This document shows, in pieces, positions 1 to 10,287 of a DNA stretch of 64,000 nt. This stretch comes from Armigeres subalbatus (taxonomy: Eukaryota > Arthropoda > Insecta > Diptera > Culicidae), in NCBI RefSeq assembly GCF_024139115.2, contig NC_085140.1, positions 162,962,452-163,026,451 of the forward strand, written 5' to 3'. Position numbers and translations under genes: made by a program. Positions within the stretch are counted from its first letter, which is position 1, and each line of letters starts with the position of its first letter. The notes beneath the pieces are model-generated. The model saw only the letters and a program-made list of their open reading frames with translations, made no database searches and was not told the origin of the DNA.

Positions 1-127
1 TGGTTTATTCGCAATCTCGTTTAATTACAACATCCCTGATCAGAGTAGTTCATTGTCATTGGCTTGATCATGACCAAGGCTAGGCACAAACTACAATACT
101 GATACGTTATCTGTTGTGCGCACTAAC

Positions 128-1690
128 CTGAATTCTTCCCGAAGTAGTTCAACCACCGCCAATCGGCTGGTATTACAAAGAGAGCAATGACAATCAATAT
201 GGCCGGTGTACCATCCTTGATTTTGCTAAAATAAATAAACATAATATGTATCACGGTGGAATCGTTAGTTAACGTCAATACTCACACTCCAGGGAAAATA
301 TCCGACCACCCACTGATGAACCCAGGACTTCGGGTGAAAAACAGGACAATCGACAGAATAAACAAACAGGCGACGCTTATCTCGTGTGACGTCATTGGTC
401 CCATCTCTTTGTAGCGAGATTCAATAACCCTCTTGGCCACGGCTTCCCCTTCTCTACCAATCTCGGACTGCTTCGCTTGTTCACTATTTGGTCGGAACAA
501 TCCCATGAAGTGCCACTGGAGATAAATCCATACGAGCACTACGTTCAGCAGCATCAACGGTACGTTGAAAAACATGAAACTCGGGAAATCGATCCCCGGT
601 GCATGCGGGAAACGATTTTCATAGAGTCCTTTGAAGGTAAGATTCGTTCCGGATCCAACGATTGTACCACATCCTACGAATAAGAAAAAAATTGTTTTAC
701 CAACGTCTTCCTTAATGGGATAATCCCAATTTTTGTTCAATCCGCATGAAATTTAGCAGAACGTTACTAACATAAGGTGATTTACATGACGAGTGCCATA
801 TACCAATGACATGATTACACAAAATGTTGTTTTATGGGAATCCGAAGTCAATTTTCAGTAGTAACAAATATACTTCGTCTGCTTAAGTGCTTACTGATAC
901 CTAAAAGACTTACCACCGATGCTTGATGCATAAGCTGTGCCTAAGAAGTAACAAAGCGTCGTTTGTGAAGGTTTTTTGCGTCTGAAATATGAATAAATTT
1001 CAGTCAATAAGTAATATTTTGAACATAAAACTTACTCATCTTTCGATTTGTCTTTACTCACGACATCGTCTGCTTCCTCTATACAATCAGTACCCTCGTA
1101 CATCTGGCACAAGCCTTGCTGCAACAGAAACAACTAAATTTAAACATCCGAATCTACTCATAATTGAAACTCTTACAGATTCCAGCTCTTCAAGTACAGC
1201 TTGTACAATGGGGCACATCATCGCAACGGCGGCCGTATTGGAAATCCACATGGACATAAACATAGTGACAACGATCAGCCCGAAATGCAATCTCCGTTGA
1301 CTGCATCCAATCAGTGCAATCACCTTTAGTGCAACCCGTTTATGCAAATTGCAATACTCGATGGCCAGTGCGAGAACAATTCCTCCAATGAACATTATAA
1401 CTGGTTCTTTCATGTACACGGTGCAGGCGTTGGCGGTGCTGAGAATTCCCATCAGAGGAAATAGTACGATGGGCAACATGGACGTGATTGGCAGCGGTAG
1501 CGCTTCCGTCACCCAAAGCATGGACATCACAATCACTACGTAGAGACATCGGAAGGCGGGCGAGGTGTCGACAGCGAACAGCAATGCACCTACCGTTGGC
1601 ACGAGCAGAACAAACAATGATTTCCAATACACTTTGACGAATAGGACGGAACGCTGGCAGCGTCCCAAGTTGGCGTCATTGTTTGGTTTT
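128..1690 (-). CDS. Indy: INDY/SLC13 dicarboxylate carrier, paralog A (main exon block; 3' end outside window)
   Basis: Member of the SLC13 family (Drosophila INDY), plasma-membrane carriers of citrate, succinate and related di/tricarboxylates. Exons read on the minus strand are 1690-1177, 1118-1036, 981-914, 673-286 and 225-128, each bounded by AG acceptor and GT donor, with phases that join without a break. The first exon carries the hydrophobic N-terminal helices, the stretch [18 protein letters not shown] and the first SNT substrate/sodium motif (SNTAAVAMM). The next begins QGLCQMY, followed by [16 protein letters not shown] and ending [21 protein letters not shown]. The intron between 981-914 and 673-286 splits a glycine codon and is absent from paralogs B and C. 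The last two exons, with the second SN motif and the C-terminal signature, lie beyond position 1. No ATG is in frame upstream of the acceptor at 1691-1692, so a short upstream coding exon is required (see 10253-10287). Family assignment is certain; the substrate is inferred. Confidence 0.93.
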
Positions 1691-1792
1691 CTGTGAAATT
1701 TGTGTAAATTATTAGTTCTAATGAATGATAGTACCTTCAAGAAATTAATTATATCGAAATATTTTGCTGTACATGTTTAAACCTATTTTTAC

Positions 1793-1986
1793 TTTACAAT
1801 GTTCTGAAAACTCATATGTAAATATGTACAATATGTGGAAGACATTGATTTGAAAAATGTATTGGAGGTAACCACTTTCCATTCGACTCCCATCGAAGGG
1901 AAAGTGGTTACCACTAATACATTTTTCAAATCAATATCTTCCACATAATGTACATATTCACATACGAGTTTTCAGAACATTGTAAA
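1793..1986. repeat. Inverted-repeat MITE-like element, family 1
   Basis: Two arms of about 85 bases face each other across a spacer of about 16 bases (around 1882-1896). The outer ends read TTTACAATGTTCTGAAAACTC and its reverse complement. A lone right arm of the same family lies at 8071-8133. It sits in the first intron of paralog A. Confidence 0.8.
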
Positions 1987-2640
1987 TTAATGTCAAAGTC
2001 GGGTCGTTTTATCCCCGGAATATTGGCAATTAACTTTGATTGAACTATTTTTACTTCTGAGTCAAAAAAACTGACGCGTTTGGAATGACTAGCTTTATCG
2101 TTCCCTGGAATAAAATCAAAAATCGATTCTTTATTTTAGTACCCAATTTAAACAACTATTAGTTGAAGACGGAAAAAATGTCTTTTTCAATCTTCAGATG
2201 TTTCAAGCGTTTTCCTGATTTTGCAGATTTAAGGATGCTCCAGATTTCTTGTTATCCCATTTTTTCCAAAGTCTGGAGATGATTCAGAAATTTTTCAAAA
2301 TATCTGCATCCCATTTCCCACGGATCTCAGGATTTCATAGATATACCAGAGCAGACATTACGGATGCATCATGAAATGCGGGACGTTTTCCGGGACGCTT
2401 GGCACTGCGAGGCAAGTAGACTGAATCCGGAACGCCTGGTCATTTTAGTTTACGGACAACCAAACTTTCAAACAAATCTGATTCGTTCGAATTGTTGATT
2501 TATTTTATTTTATTGCATTTATTTCGCCGTCTCGGGACAAGTTTCCTACAGTCTGTTACTATCTTAAATTTTTATTCTTTTGTTAAAAGGTCATTTTGAT
2601 AGACCAAAATAAAAAATGGACTATTCAATTGAACCAAACG
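1987..2640. other. Intronic sequence with nothing recognised
   Basis: Non-coding sequence within the proposed first intron of paralog A. I see no gene, repeat array or transposon end in it. Confidence 0.5.
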
Positions 2641-3032
2641 AATTTATGACAAAAGGTCAAAAGACAAAAGGTCGAAAAGGACAGAAGGTCGAACGGACAA
2701 AAGGTCGAAAAGGACAAAAGTTCAAAAGAGACAAAAGGTATAACGAAAATAAATTAATAACACGTTGGGTGTATTCAAACAAAAAATGTGAAATGCATTT
2801 AACATAGCAGATAGTAATACACTTATCTAAGCAATCAAAGTTGAAAAAATGAGCAATATTCAAAGAAGGAATAACAACTTTGAAACAATATTATGAATAT
2901 CTGGATAGTTCTGTAAAAGATAAAAAAAGATTGTTGGTTTAAGAAATGAATAAAACTTGTATTGTGCGAGATTGATTCTCTCCGTTTCAGTTTCTTGTCT
3001 ATTTTGCCCTTTTATCCCTTTCGACCTTTTGT
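2641..3032. repeat. Small foldback-like repeat with AAAGGTC / GACCTTT arms
   Basis: The left part (2641-2737) is a degenerate tandem array of units such as AAAGGTCGAAAAGGAC. The right part (2997-3032) holds the reverse complement (CCCTTTCGACCTTTTG). The same layout, tandem units in opposite orientation around a unique centre, appears on a larger scale at 59417-60640. The open reading frame across it is a by-product of the repeat. Confidence 0.55.
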
Positions 3033-3087
3033 TCTTGTGTGGTCTCTAAATTCATTCATTTCATTCATTCATTTATTTAGTTAACAT

Positions 3088-4681
3088 CTAAACAGATAAC
3101 ACTGAATCAACAATTTGACGCCACAATACACGGTTCGAGGCCGCATCTCTCCATCCTCGGATACGCCCCACGCTCGCCAAGTCGTTCTGCACCTGGTCAG
3201 CCCACCTCGCTCGCTGCGCACAACGTCTTCTTGTACATGTCGGGTCGGAAGCGAACACCATCTTTGCGGAGTTGCTGTTTGGCATTCTTACAACATGACC
3301 TGCCCATCTTACCCTCCCAGCTTATGAATACTGGATTCGCCGTAGAGTTGGGCGAGCTCGTAGTTCATCCTTCGCCACCACACACCGATATCTTGCACAC
3401 CGCAAAAGATGGTCCTAAGCACCCGTCTCTCGAATATTCCGAGTGCTTGCATGTCCTCCTCGAGCATTGTCCATGTTTCATGTCCGTAGAGGACAACCGG
3501 TCTTATAAGCGTCTTGTACATGACACATTTGGTGCGGTGGCGAATCTTTTTCGACCGCAGTTTCTTCTGGAGCCCGTAGTAGGCCCGACTTCCACAGATG
3601 ATGCGCCTTCGTATTTCTCGACTAACGTTGTTGTCAGCCGTTAGCAAGGATCCGAGGTAGACGAATTCCTCGACCACCTCGAAGGTATCCCCGTCTATCG
3701 TAACACTGCTTCCCCAGGCGGGCCCTGTTGCGCTTCGGTTCCGCCCAGAAGCATGTACTTTGTCTTTGACGCTTTCACCACTAGTCCCACTTTTGTTGCT
3801 TCACGTTTCAGGCGGGTGTACAGTTCTGCCACCTTTGCAAATGTTCGGCCGACAATGTCCATGTCATCCGCGAAGCAAATAAATTGACTGGATCTGTTGA
3901 AAATCGTACCCCGGCTGTTACACCCGGCTCTCCGCATGACACCTTCTAGCGCAATGTTGAACAATAGGCACGAAAGTCCATCACCTTGTCTTAGTCCCCG
4001 GCGCGATTCGAACGAACTGGAGTGTTCGCCCGAAATCTTCACACAGTTTTGCACACCATCCACCGTTGCTTTGATCAGTCTGGTAAGCTTCCCAGGGAAG
4101 CTGTTCTCGTCCATAATTTTCCATAGCTCTACGCGGTCTATACTGTCGTATGCCGCCTTGAAATCAACGAACAGATGGTGCGTTGGGACCTGGTATTCAC
4201 GGCATTTTTAAAGGATTTGCCGTACAGTAAAGATCTGGTCCGTTGTCGAGCGGGCATCAACGAAGCCGGCTTGATAACTTCCCACGAACTCGTTCACTAA
4301 TGGTGATAGACGACGGAAGATGATCTGGGATATCACTTTGTAGGCGGCATTAAGGATGGTGATCGCTCGAAAGTTCTCACACTCCAGTTTGTCGCCTTTC
4401 TTGTAGATGGGGCATATAACCCCTTCCTTCCACTCCTCCGGTAGCTGTTCGGTTTCCCAGATTCTGACTATCAGTTTGTGCAGGCAAGTGGCCAGCTTTT
4501 CCGGGCCCATCTTGATGAGCTCAGCTCCGATACCATCCTTACCAGCTGCTTTATTGGTCTTTAGCTGTTGAATGGCATCCTTAACTTCCCTCAAGGTGGG
4601 AAGCCTTTGCGGGATGCGTTGAGCTTCTGATAGAACTTGCGTGTATCTTGAGAACGGCACAGCTGTTCCATCTCCTCGCAC
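3088..4681 (-). pseudogene. LINE reverse transcriptase and C-terminal domain, frameshifted
   Basis: Three minus-strand blocks in different frames. 4681-4208 has KTNKAAGKDGIGAELIKMG, PIYKKGDKLECENFRAITIL and YQAGFVDARSTTDQIF. 4114-3695 has RRGLRQGDGLSCLLFNIAL and the catalytic FADD box. 3677-3309 has EEFVYLGSLLT and LIRPVVLYGHETWT. 3285-3088 is the tail RARWADQVQNDLASVGRIRG. The catalytic aspartates of FADD survive, but at least three frameshifts and a small loss between 4208 and 4114 inactivate it. A basic linker (KRRQQTRLFQEKKRRLKE) sits near 4750-4690. Confidence 0.85.
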
Positions 4682-4834
4682 TCCGCTTCTTTCAGGCGGC
4701 GTTTCTTCTCCTGAAAAAGGCGGGTCTGCTGTCTCCGCTTCCGTCTATAACGTTCCACGTTCTGCCGGGTACCTTGCTGCAGCGCGACCGCCCGCGCTGC
4801 GTCCTTCTCCTCCAGAATCTGTCTGCACTCTTCG

Positions 4835-5839
4835 TCAGAACCAATCGTTCCGTCGACTTCTGACCCATATACCCGACGTTGTTCTCCGCTGCGTCGTTAA
4901 TGCCTGCTTTGACTGTACTCCAGCGTGATCCTCAAGAGGGGCCCCATCGAGCTCACCCTCTTCCGGTAACGCTGCCTTGAGATACTGCGCGTATGCAGTG
5001 GCGACATCAGGTTGCTTCAGTCGCTCTGGGTCGTACCGCGGCGGTCGTCGGTACGGAACATTGTTGATGACGGATAGTTTTGGGCGCAGTTTAACCATCA
5101 CCAGATAGTGGTCAGAGTCGATGTTAGCGCCACGATATGTCCTGACGTCGATAATGTCGGAGAAGTGCCGTCCATCAATCAGAACGTGGTCGATTTGTGA
5201 TTCTGTCTGCAGTGGCGATCTCCAGGTGTACCGATACGGGAGGCTGTGTTGGAAGTAGGTGCTGCGAATGGCCATATTCTTGGAGGCGGCGAAATCAATT
5301 AGTCGTAGGCCGTTTTCGTTCGTCAGCCGGTGGGCGCTGCACTTTCCAATAGTCGGTCTAAACTCCTCCTCTTGGCCAACCTGAGCGTTCAAATCTCCTA
5401 TGATGATTTTGACGTCGTGGCTTGGGCAGCTGTCGTACTCACGTTCCAGCTGCGCGTAGAATGCGTCCTTATCATCATCAGTGCTTCCGGAGTGTGGGCT
5501 ATGGACGTTGATTATGCTGAAATTGAAGAACCGGTCTTTGATCCTCAACCTGCACATTCTTTCATTGATCGGCCACCACCCGATCACGCGCCTTTGCATA
5601 TCGCCCATCACTATGAAAGCTGTTCCCAGCTCATGTGTGTTGCCGCAGCTCTGGTAGATGGTATGATTACCTCTAAACGTTCGCACCATTGATCCCTTCC
5701 AACAAACCTCCTGCAGCGCTACGATGCCGAATCCACGGTCCTTAAGCACATCGGCGAGTATGCGTGTGCTCCCGATGAAGTTGAGAGATTTGCAGTTCCA
5801 CGAACCGAGTTTCCAATCGCTAGTCCCTTCTCGTCGCAC
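4835..5839 (-). pseudogene. LINE endonuclease domain (APE type), decayed
   Basis: A 334-codon open stretch contains the classical APE-type motif order: GSWNCKSLN near the start, VALQEVCW, NVHSPHSGSTDD, IIIGDLNAQVG, then QIDHVLIDGRHFSD and GANIDSDHYLVMVKL. The D-N of GDLNAQ, the D of IDHVL and the SDH triad are the catalytic positions of this endonuclease fold and are present. The first codon of the open stretch is GTG, so the true start is not defined. The frame is broken before the linker at about 4830. Confidence 0.85.
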
Positions 5840-6639
5840 TGGTCTTCGCCTATGGTTCCAGTCCGTACTCTCTTGTTGATTGTTCGTTGCTTACGACTTT
5901 TTAAAGGCTGGCTTGCAGGGCCTGACACTAAGCCCCCTAAATTTCCGGAGGACCATTCCTCCTTATTTCCGGTGGACCATGGTGCACTGTTTCATTTTAG
6001 AGTCCCTCGTTGGCACTCGGGCGATGATCAGCAGCCCCTAACATGGAGAACAGACGCTGTAGTGAGCCGATCCTGACATGGAGAACAGACGCTCAATAAG
6101 ATTTGCACCTCTGGAGAGGAGCAAACCCCCCCTTCCCTGTCAGCATACGGCCATAGTTCCCACCGAGGATGGTTACCCGATCTTCCATTAGGTTGCTCGC
6201 ATCCCAGCCGGCACCGCGAGGAGGTAGGGATAGGAGTTGCTGGGTAAGAGGCTAAGGACCGCGAGATGGGGTCTATTTTATTCCTTCAGGTACGCGAAGT
6301 ACCAATGGTACGCTTTACCCAGCATTTGCCGTGCCATTTGTGACAGTAAACAGTAGCAATTTAAAAAATATATTTTATCCTTATCGCATTCGTCATCACC
6401 GAAATCAAGCACATAGTTTGATATGCGAAAAAAAAAGCGCAAATATTGTATTTCACGACAGAACAGCCCCGCAAAGCTGTTTGAATGGTCTTGGTCACAA
6501 ATTCTATTTTCGTTTCTGCTAGCTGCATTCTTAATGCCCTTGGTTTTTAATCATGTGTCGTTTCTATTCTAAAAGTGTTAAAAAAATACCAAAACCCACA
6601 TGCTTCAGTGAGGGGAAAAATGTGCATTTAAAATATTCA

Positions 6640-6762
6640 CAGTTATACGTTATACGGTGGAGGGAGGGGTACCAAAAATGTTACTTTTTGTTACGAGGGG
6701 GAGGGAGGGGGTCAAAAACTCGGATTTCTGCGTTACGAATTTGTGAACAGACCCTAGAGGAA
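6640..6762. repeat. G-rich end of a dispersed DNA element
   Basis: GGAGGGAGGGG motifs next to a GTTACGAATTTGTGAACAGACC end. Sequence of this style (a G-run tract beside a GTCTACG or GTTACG core) recurs at 15140-15215 and 17100-17230. Only one end is visible, so class and limits are unsure. Confidence 0.35.
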
Positions 6763-6764
6763 AC

Positions 6765-6869
6765 CGCCAAATGATGAACGGCTAATTTTGTCGCCTATTG
6801 TTGAACTCCCATAAGAAATGCACGTGCGTTCAACAATAGGCGACGAAATTAGCCGTACAACATTTGGCG
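6765..6869. repeat. Short inverted repeat (105 bp) with about 42-base arms
   Basis: Arms CGCCAAATGATGAACGGCTA... at 6765-6806 and the reverse complement at 6828-6869, with a spacer of about 21 bases. The arms include a shared block TCGCCTATTGTTGAAC. It is probably a MITE; no clear target duplication is seen. Confidence 0.75.
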
Positions 6870-7044
6870 AATTACCTTACAAAAAAGAAAGAAAATTCTG
6901 AATCAAAATTGAAAGAAAACAAGGGGTTGTAAGGACTGTTTATTAAAGTAAGTGGACACTTTTTTATGAATGGTTGAAGGTTAAAACTTAACGAAAAATT
7001 CGTAATTTTCGCTCTGTGTGTAAAGAAATTGTTTACTTTTGCAG

Positions 7045-7091
7045 AGGTGAACCAGTTAAGAGCTGAAAGCCTCTTTAATAAAGAAGAAAAA
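7045..7091 (+). mobile_element. Tiny 5'-truncated LINE/SINE 3' stub with 19-bp target-site duplication
   Basis: A 47-base insert ending AATAAAGAAGAAAAA is flanked by identical 19-base copies of AAATTGTTTACTTTTGCAG at 7026-7044 and 7092-7110. It contains the GAACCAG...AGCTGAAAGCCTC motif also found at 14125-14163 and 45771-45815. It sits inside the mariner element, so it is the younger insertion. Confidence 0.85.
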
Positions 7092-7195
7092 AAATTGTTT
7101 ACTTTTGCAGCACACCTGAAAAATTTGGAAAAACCTTAGAAATTCCGAACGATAGGTCGGATCAGTTTATCTTCTCGCAGATTAATTCTGCACAA

Positions 7196-7763
7196 ATGGT
7201 ACAGTGCATTTTGATGGACGACGAGATATACGTCAAATTGGACACCAGTACACTTCCAGGGCCACATTTTTTCAACGCTGAACAGAGGACAGATGTGCCT
7301 GATGACGTGCGATGTATCCTAATCGAAAAAATTGGGGAGAATGTTTTGGTATGGCTAGCAATTTACTCTTGTGACTCCGTATTTCATAAACAACGGTGAA
7401 AATTGAAGAAAATAATGTATCAAAAAACGACTTCTAACCATCTACCGAAAGCATACGGATCCTTTATTGTTTTGGCCGGTTTCGGCTCACTACGTTTCTG
7501 CTACGTTAGAGATGCTGAAGAAGGAAAAAGTCGATTTTGTCGAAAAATGCCTAAATCCACCAAACTGCCCTGAATTGCGTCCTATCGAAAAATACTGGGC
7601 AATAATTACGCGGCATCTTAAGGTAGATGGGAGAGAAGCAAGCTCTGTTGACTGCTTCATAAAAATTTGGTCTGCGACACAATGAAAAGTTACGGAAGAA
7701 GTTGTGCAGAATCTAATGAGAGCTGTCAAGAGAAAAGTCCGAGCATTCTTCAGAAAAGAGAAG
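7196..7763 (+). pseudogene. Tc1/mariner transposase relic, ITmD37E-like
   Basis: The plus strand encodes CILMDDEIYVKLD (7196-7399 block, first catalytic D), then, after a stop and a frame change, FWPVSAHYVSATLEML... NPPNCPELRPIEKYWA (7467-7685) and a basic tail VKRKVRAFFRKEK up to a stop at about 7763. Intact relatives have an Asp just before the ASAHY-like segment; here that Asp has been deleted. Counting from its expected place to the E of RPIE gives a spacing of about 37, which suggests the mosquito D37E subfamily. Stops, frameshift and loss of the catalytic residue make it inactive. Confidence 0.8.
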
Positions 7764-8070
7764 TAAGTATTCGAAATCACGTGAATTCGTTCATATGTAT
7801 GCTTATTGTCATTTATATAAAGCAACCTTATGAATTTATTCCAAAATAAACATGTTCCTTTGAAAAACAGGTGTCCACTTTCTTTAATGAACAGTCCTTA
7901 AGAAGAGTTCTGTTTGTGCCTTCATTTACGGCAAGTGTGGATTCTGCCCTTAAAATCAGTTTCTCGCGATTTTCAGTCTTTTGTTATTTCAGCCTTATGT
8001 AAGATTTTTACCTTTTCAACCTTTCGTGTTCAGCCTCATAAGTTGTCAGCCTTATGTATAAGTCCCTCGA

Positions 8071-8133
8071 GTCAAATCAAAATCTTCCACATAATGTACA
8101 TATCCACATCAGAGTTTTTCAGAACATTGTAAA
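8071..8133. repeat. Single arm of inverted-repeat family 1
   Basis: TCAAATCAAAATCTTCCACA to AGAACATTGTAAA matches the right arm of the element at 1793-1986 with a few substitutions. The other arm is missing. Confidence 0.75.
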
Positions 8134-8534
8134 CTGGAAAGTATGCCATTTGGAAGCTTTTGTTGTATAAATTAGTCAGAAAGGATAAACAACTCTGAGG
8201 AAGTTTTTTGATAAGTAGAAAATACCATTGTCATGCGGGATATTATATTTTAGTAATTAGTATTAAGAAATAAATAAATTCAAATCAGTTCCCAGCTCTT
8301 GATTGAGAATGCGTTTAATGCTTAGCGGTGTGGCGGAAAATATTTAATGGCTTGGACGCATGAATCACGAATTGCATACGGATACGGCTGATTACAGTGG
8401 GCTGAATACGTAGTGATGTTATGTTAAGCAGAGGATCTGGAAGAGGGCGTCGGATTCGGGTTAGAGTTCTGAATTTATTTGGATTTTAGGAGATTATGGA
8501 AATATGCAAAGGGGTACGAGAAACCCAGGTTACC

Positions 8535-9815
8535 ATGTACATTATAGTGATTCAAATTTTGACTTTTTTGCTCCCCTATGCTTAAACGATGGCATTTGCT
8601 TTTTAACCTTCTGTCTGTGCTCAAAAAAACTTACGTTGTCTGTGCTCTGTGGTCAAATTGACCTCAAATGAGGCGTTGATAATTTTAGAACTAGGCCGCC
8701 ACGTGGTGGTATATTTGAATTCATTATTTTAGACTACTCAAAATATTCCGATATATAGAATTCTTCTCATTGTAAATATTCTTATCGCACAAATTTGAAA
8801 TTTGTTAAAATGGCGTCTTGATCAAAGGTCGTCTAGTGGGAATGGACTGTCTTGTGACGGAAGTAATAATTGGGAATTTTACAAATAGGCGGCAAATTGG
8901 CTAATCTTTGGTTACGCACGTAGACCCAAAGGCCAGATTTCCAATGTTTTCTTTGATGACCTAAAACATATTCTGTGAACACATTCTATTATTTGCAGCA
9001 TCGCTGGAGTAGGTTGAATACAAAGAAAACTTTTGATGAACTCTACCACAACATTCATGTTTGCCAAAAATGCTACAAACCAAAATACATCAGATATCAC
9101 ATGGAACAATATACTCAAATATAACAGCTCACTAGTGCCGTATCTTGGAAGAAGTGCTCATTATGTTGAGCACCGCTTTGTAGTCCTGAACATCCTGAAC
9201 AATGTTGTCGAATATAACTTGGGTGTAGGTATGAGGGATCTCAAGCTCAAGCAATATTTCAAACATGCAAGAATATTGCAAATACACCAGCGCCGCCTAT
9301 TTGTAAATTTCCCAATTATTTATTCCATCACATGACAGTCCATCCTCACCAGCTGATTTTTAAAACGTCATCTTTACAAATTTCAAATTTGTACGATAAG
9401 AATATTTACAATGAGGAAAATTTTATATATCGAAATTACTTGAGTAGTATAAAATAATGAATTCAAATTTTTTAAAAAGGTGCAGTTAAAAATGGGTAGG
9501 ATTTTCAGATATAAGTAAAATAAGCATGAAAAATCACTGTTTTTGTACCATTTTTACGAAAACCCTCCCCGCGATATACCCGCCCACCTATAGTCAATCT
9601 TTGGTAACGATGGCAGCCACAGCAGCAAAAATGGCAGCCACAGCCCAAATACCCAAGTATGTTATGCCTAAAGTATTTTATAAATTTTTGGTATTATTTT
9701 GTGGTATTTTACCTCTTATGCAAGGCTAGTTCATAACAGAGTATGATATCGAGGTCGTCGCTCCTGCTGGGGCAGGGGAGCGAAAAGTCAAAATTTGATA
9801 CACTCTAATGTACAT
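8535..9815. mobile_element. Nested foldback DNA element (outer TIR plus inner 175-base arms)
   Basis: The outer ends ATGTACATTATAGTGATTCA... (8535-8577) and their reverse complement (9774-9815) frame an inner inverted repeat of about 175 bases (8714-8892 with 9293-9467). The ~400-base centre has an open frame of 100 codons at 9033-9335, which resembles no family I know and crosses into the right inner arm. Non-autonomous DNA element by structure; superfamily not assigned. Confidence 0.75.
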
Positions 9816-10252
9816 CATGCCCGATCCATTAAAACCAACTCCCTCTTCTTCGAATCGGATCCTCTATCCAACAATAAAGCAATATCAGGGGACAATGGAT
9901 ATTATAAAACGGTCCAAGTGAACATCCAAGTAAACAAATTCTGCCGGGTTCCCAGATAGGATTTTCTCACCAAGTCTCCCCACTACGTGCACGCTGTCCT
10001 GGATCACTCATGCAGCTTTGTTTAGGATGATATTTCATTAGTTTTGTGCTAAATATCACAGCGCGCGTATTCGACTGTTAACCCAATGTTGCATATATTT
10101 GATACCAAAAATACGTAAAATTGTTCCAGTGATACAACACCCATTCCGGTGTGCATCCACACTTCCAAAACACAACTATTCGTATATATAGTAAATGTAG
10201 TTCACATGTAGCACTATTCCGACACTAATTACTAATAAAACCATCTACTTAC

Positions 10253-10287
10253 ACGACACCTTCTTTTTTCACGTTTTCCGCAGTCAT
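10253..10287 (-). CDS. Indy: Probable first coding exon of INDY paralog A (35 nt, MTAENVKKEGV)
   Basis: On the minus strand ATG at 10287-10285 opens eleven codons (MTAENVKKEGV) plus two bases, then a perfect GTAAGT donor at 10252. Paralog A's exon at 1690 starts one base before a codon and lacks a start, so it needs an upstream coding exon ending in phase 2, which is what this offers. The joined N-terminus would be a short polar tail before the first membrane helix, as in paralog B. The intron would be 8.6 kb. Sequence just upstream of the ATG (10288-10560) is less AT-rich than its surroundings and may be the 5' UTR. This is inference from phase and splice-site fit; no homology can prove so short an exon. 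Confidence 0.55.

Larger units (their letters stand above)
3062..6290 (-). mobile_element. Near full-length but decayed non-LTR retrotransposon (RTE-like LINE)
   Basis: Reads on the minus strand: a leader at about 6290-5840, an APE-type endonuclease, a basic linker, reverse transcriptase and a C-terminal domain, ending in a short tail of ATGAA/AATG repeats at 3062-3085. Part of the leader (about 6000-6190) reappears in the plus-strand copy at 23690-24660, so both belong to one family. Frameshifts separate the coding blocks, so it cannot make a working protein. The clade is inferred from the order of endonuclease and RT motifs and the basic linker; CR1 or another clade is not excluded. It lies inside the proposed intron 1 of paralog A, transcribed in the same direction. 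Confidence 0.85.
6932..7898 (+). mobile_element. Tc1/mariner-type element (D37E-like), defective
   Basis: Terminal inverted repeats AGGACTGTTTATTAAAG... (left) and the complement of AGGACTGTTCATTAAAG... (right), about 28 bases, are flanked by the TA duplication typical of the superfamily (6930-6931 and 7899-7900). The interior carries plus-strand transposase fragments. The N-terminal DNA-binding part is missing. A small retroposon has inserted near the left end (7045-7091). Confidence 0.9.

Noticed and set aside
1087..1740. 217-codon minus frame taken as a full first exon with its own start
   Set aside because: Its first codon is TTG, it crosses the donor at 1176 and extends past an acceptor at 1691; the spliced model fits the family better.
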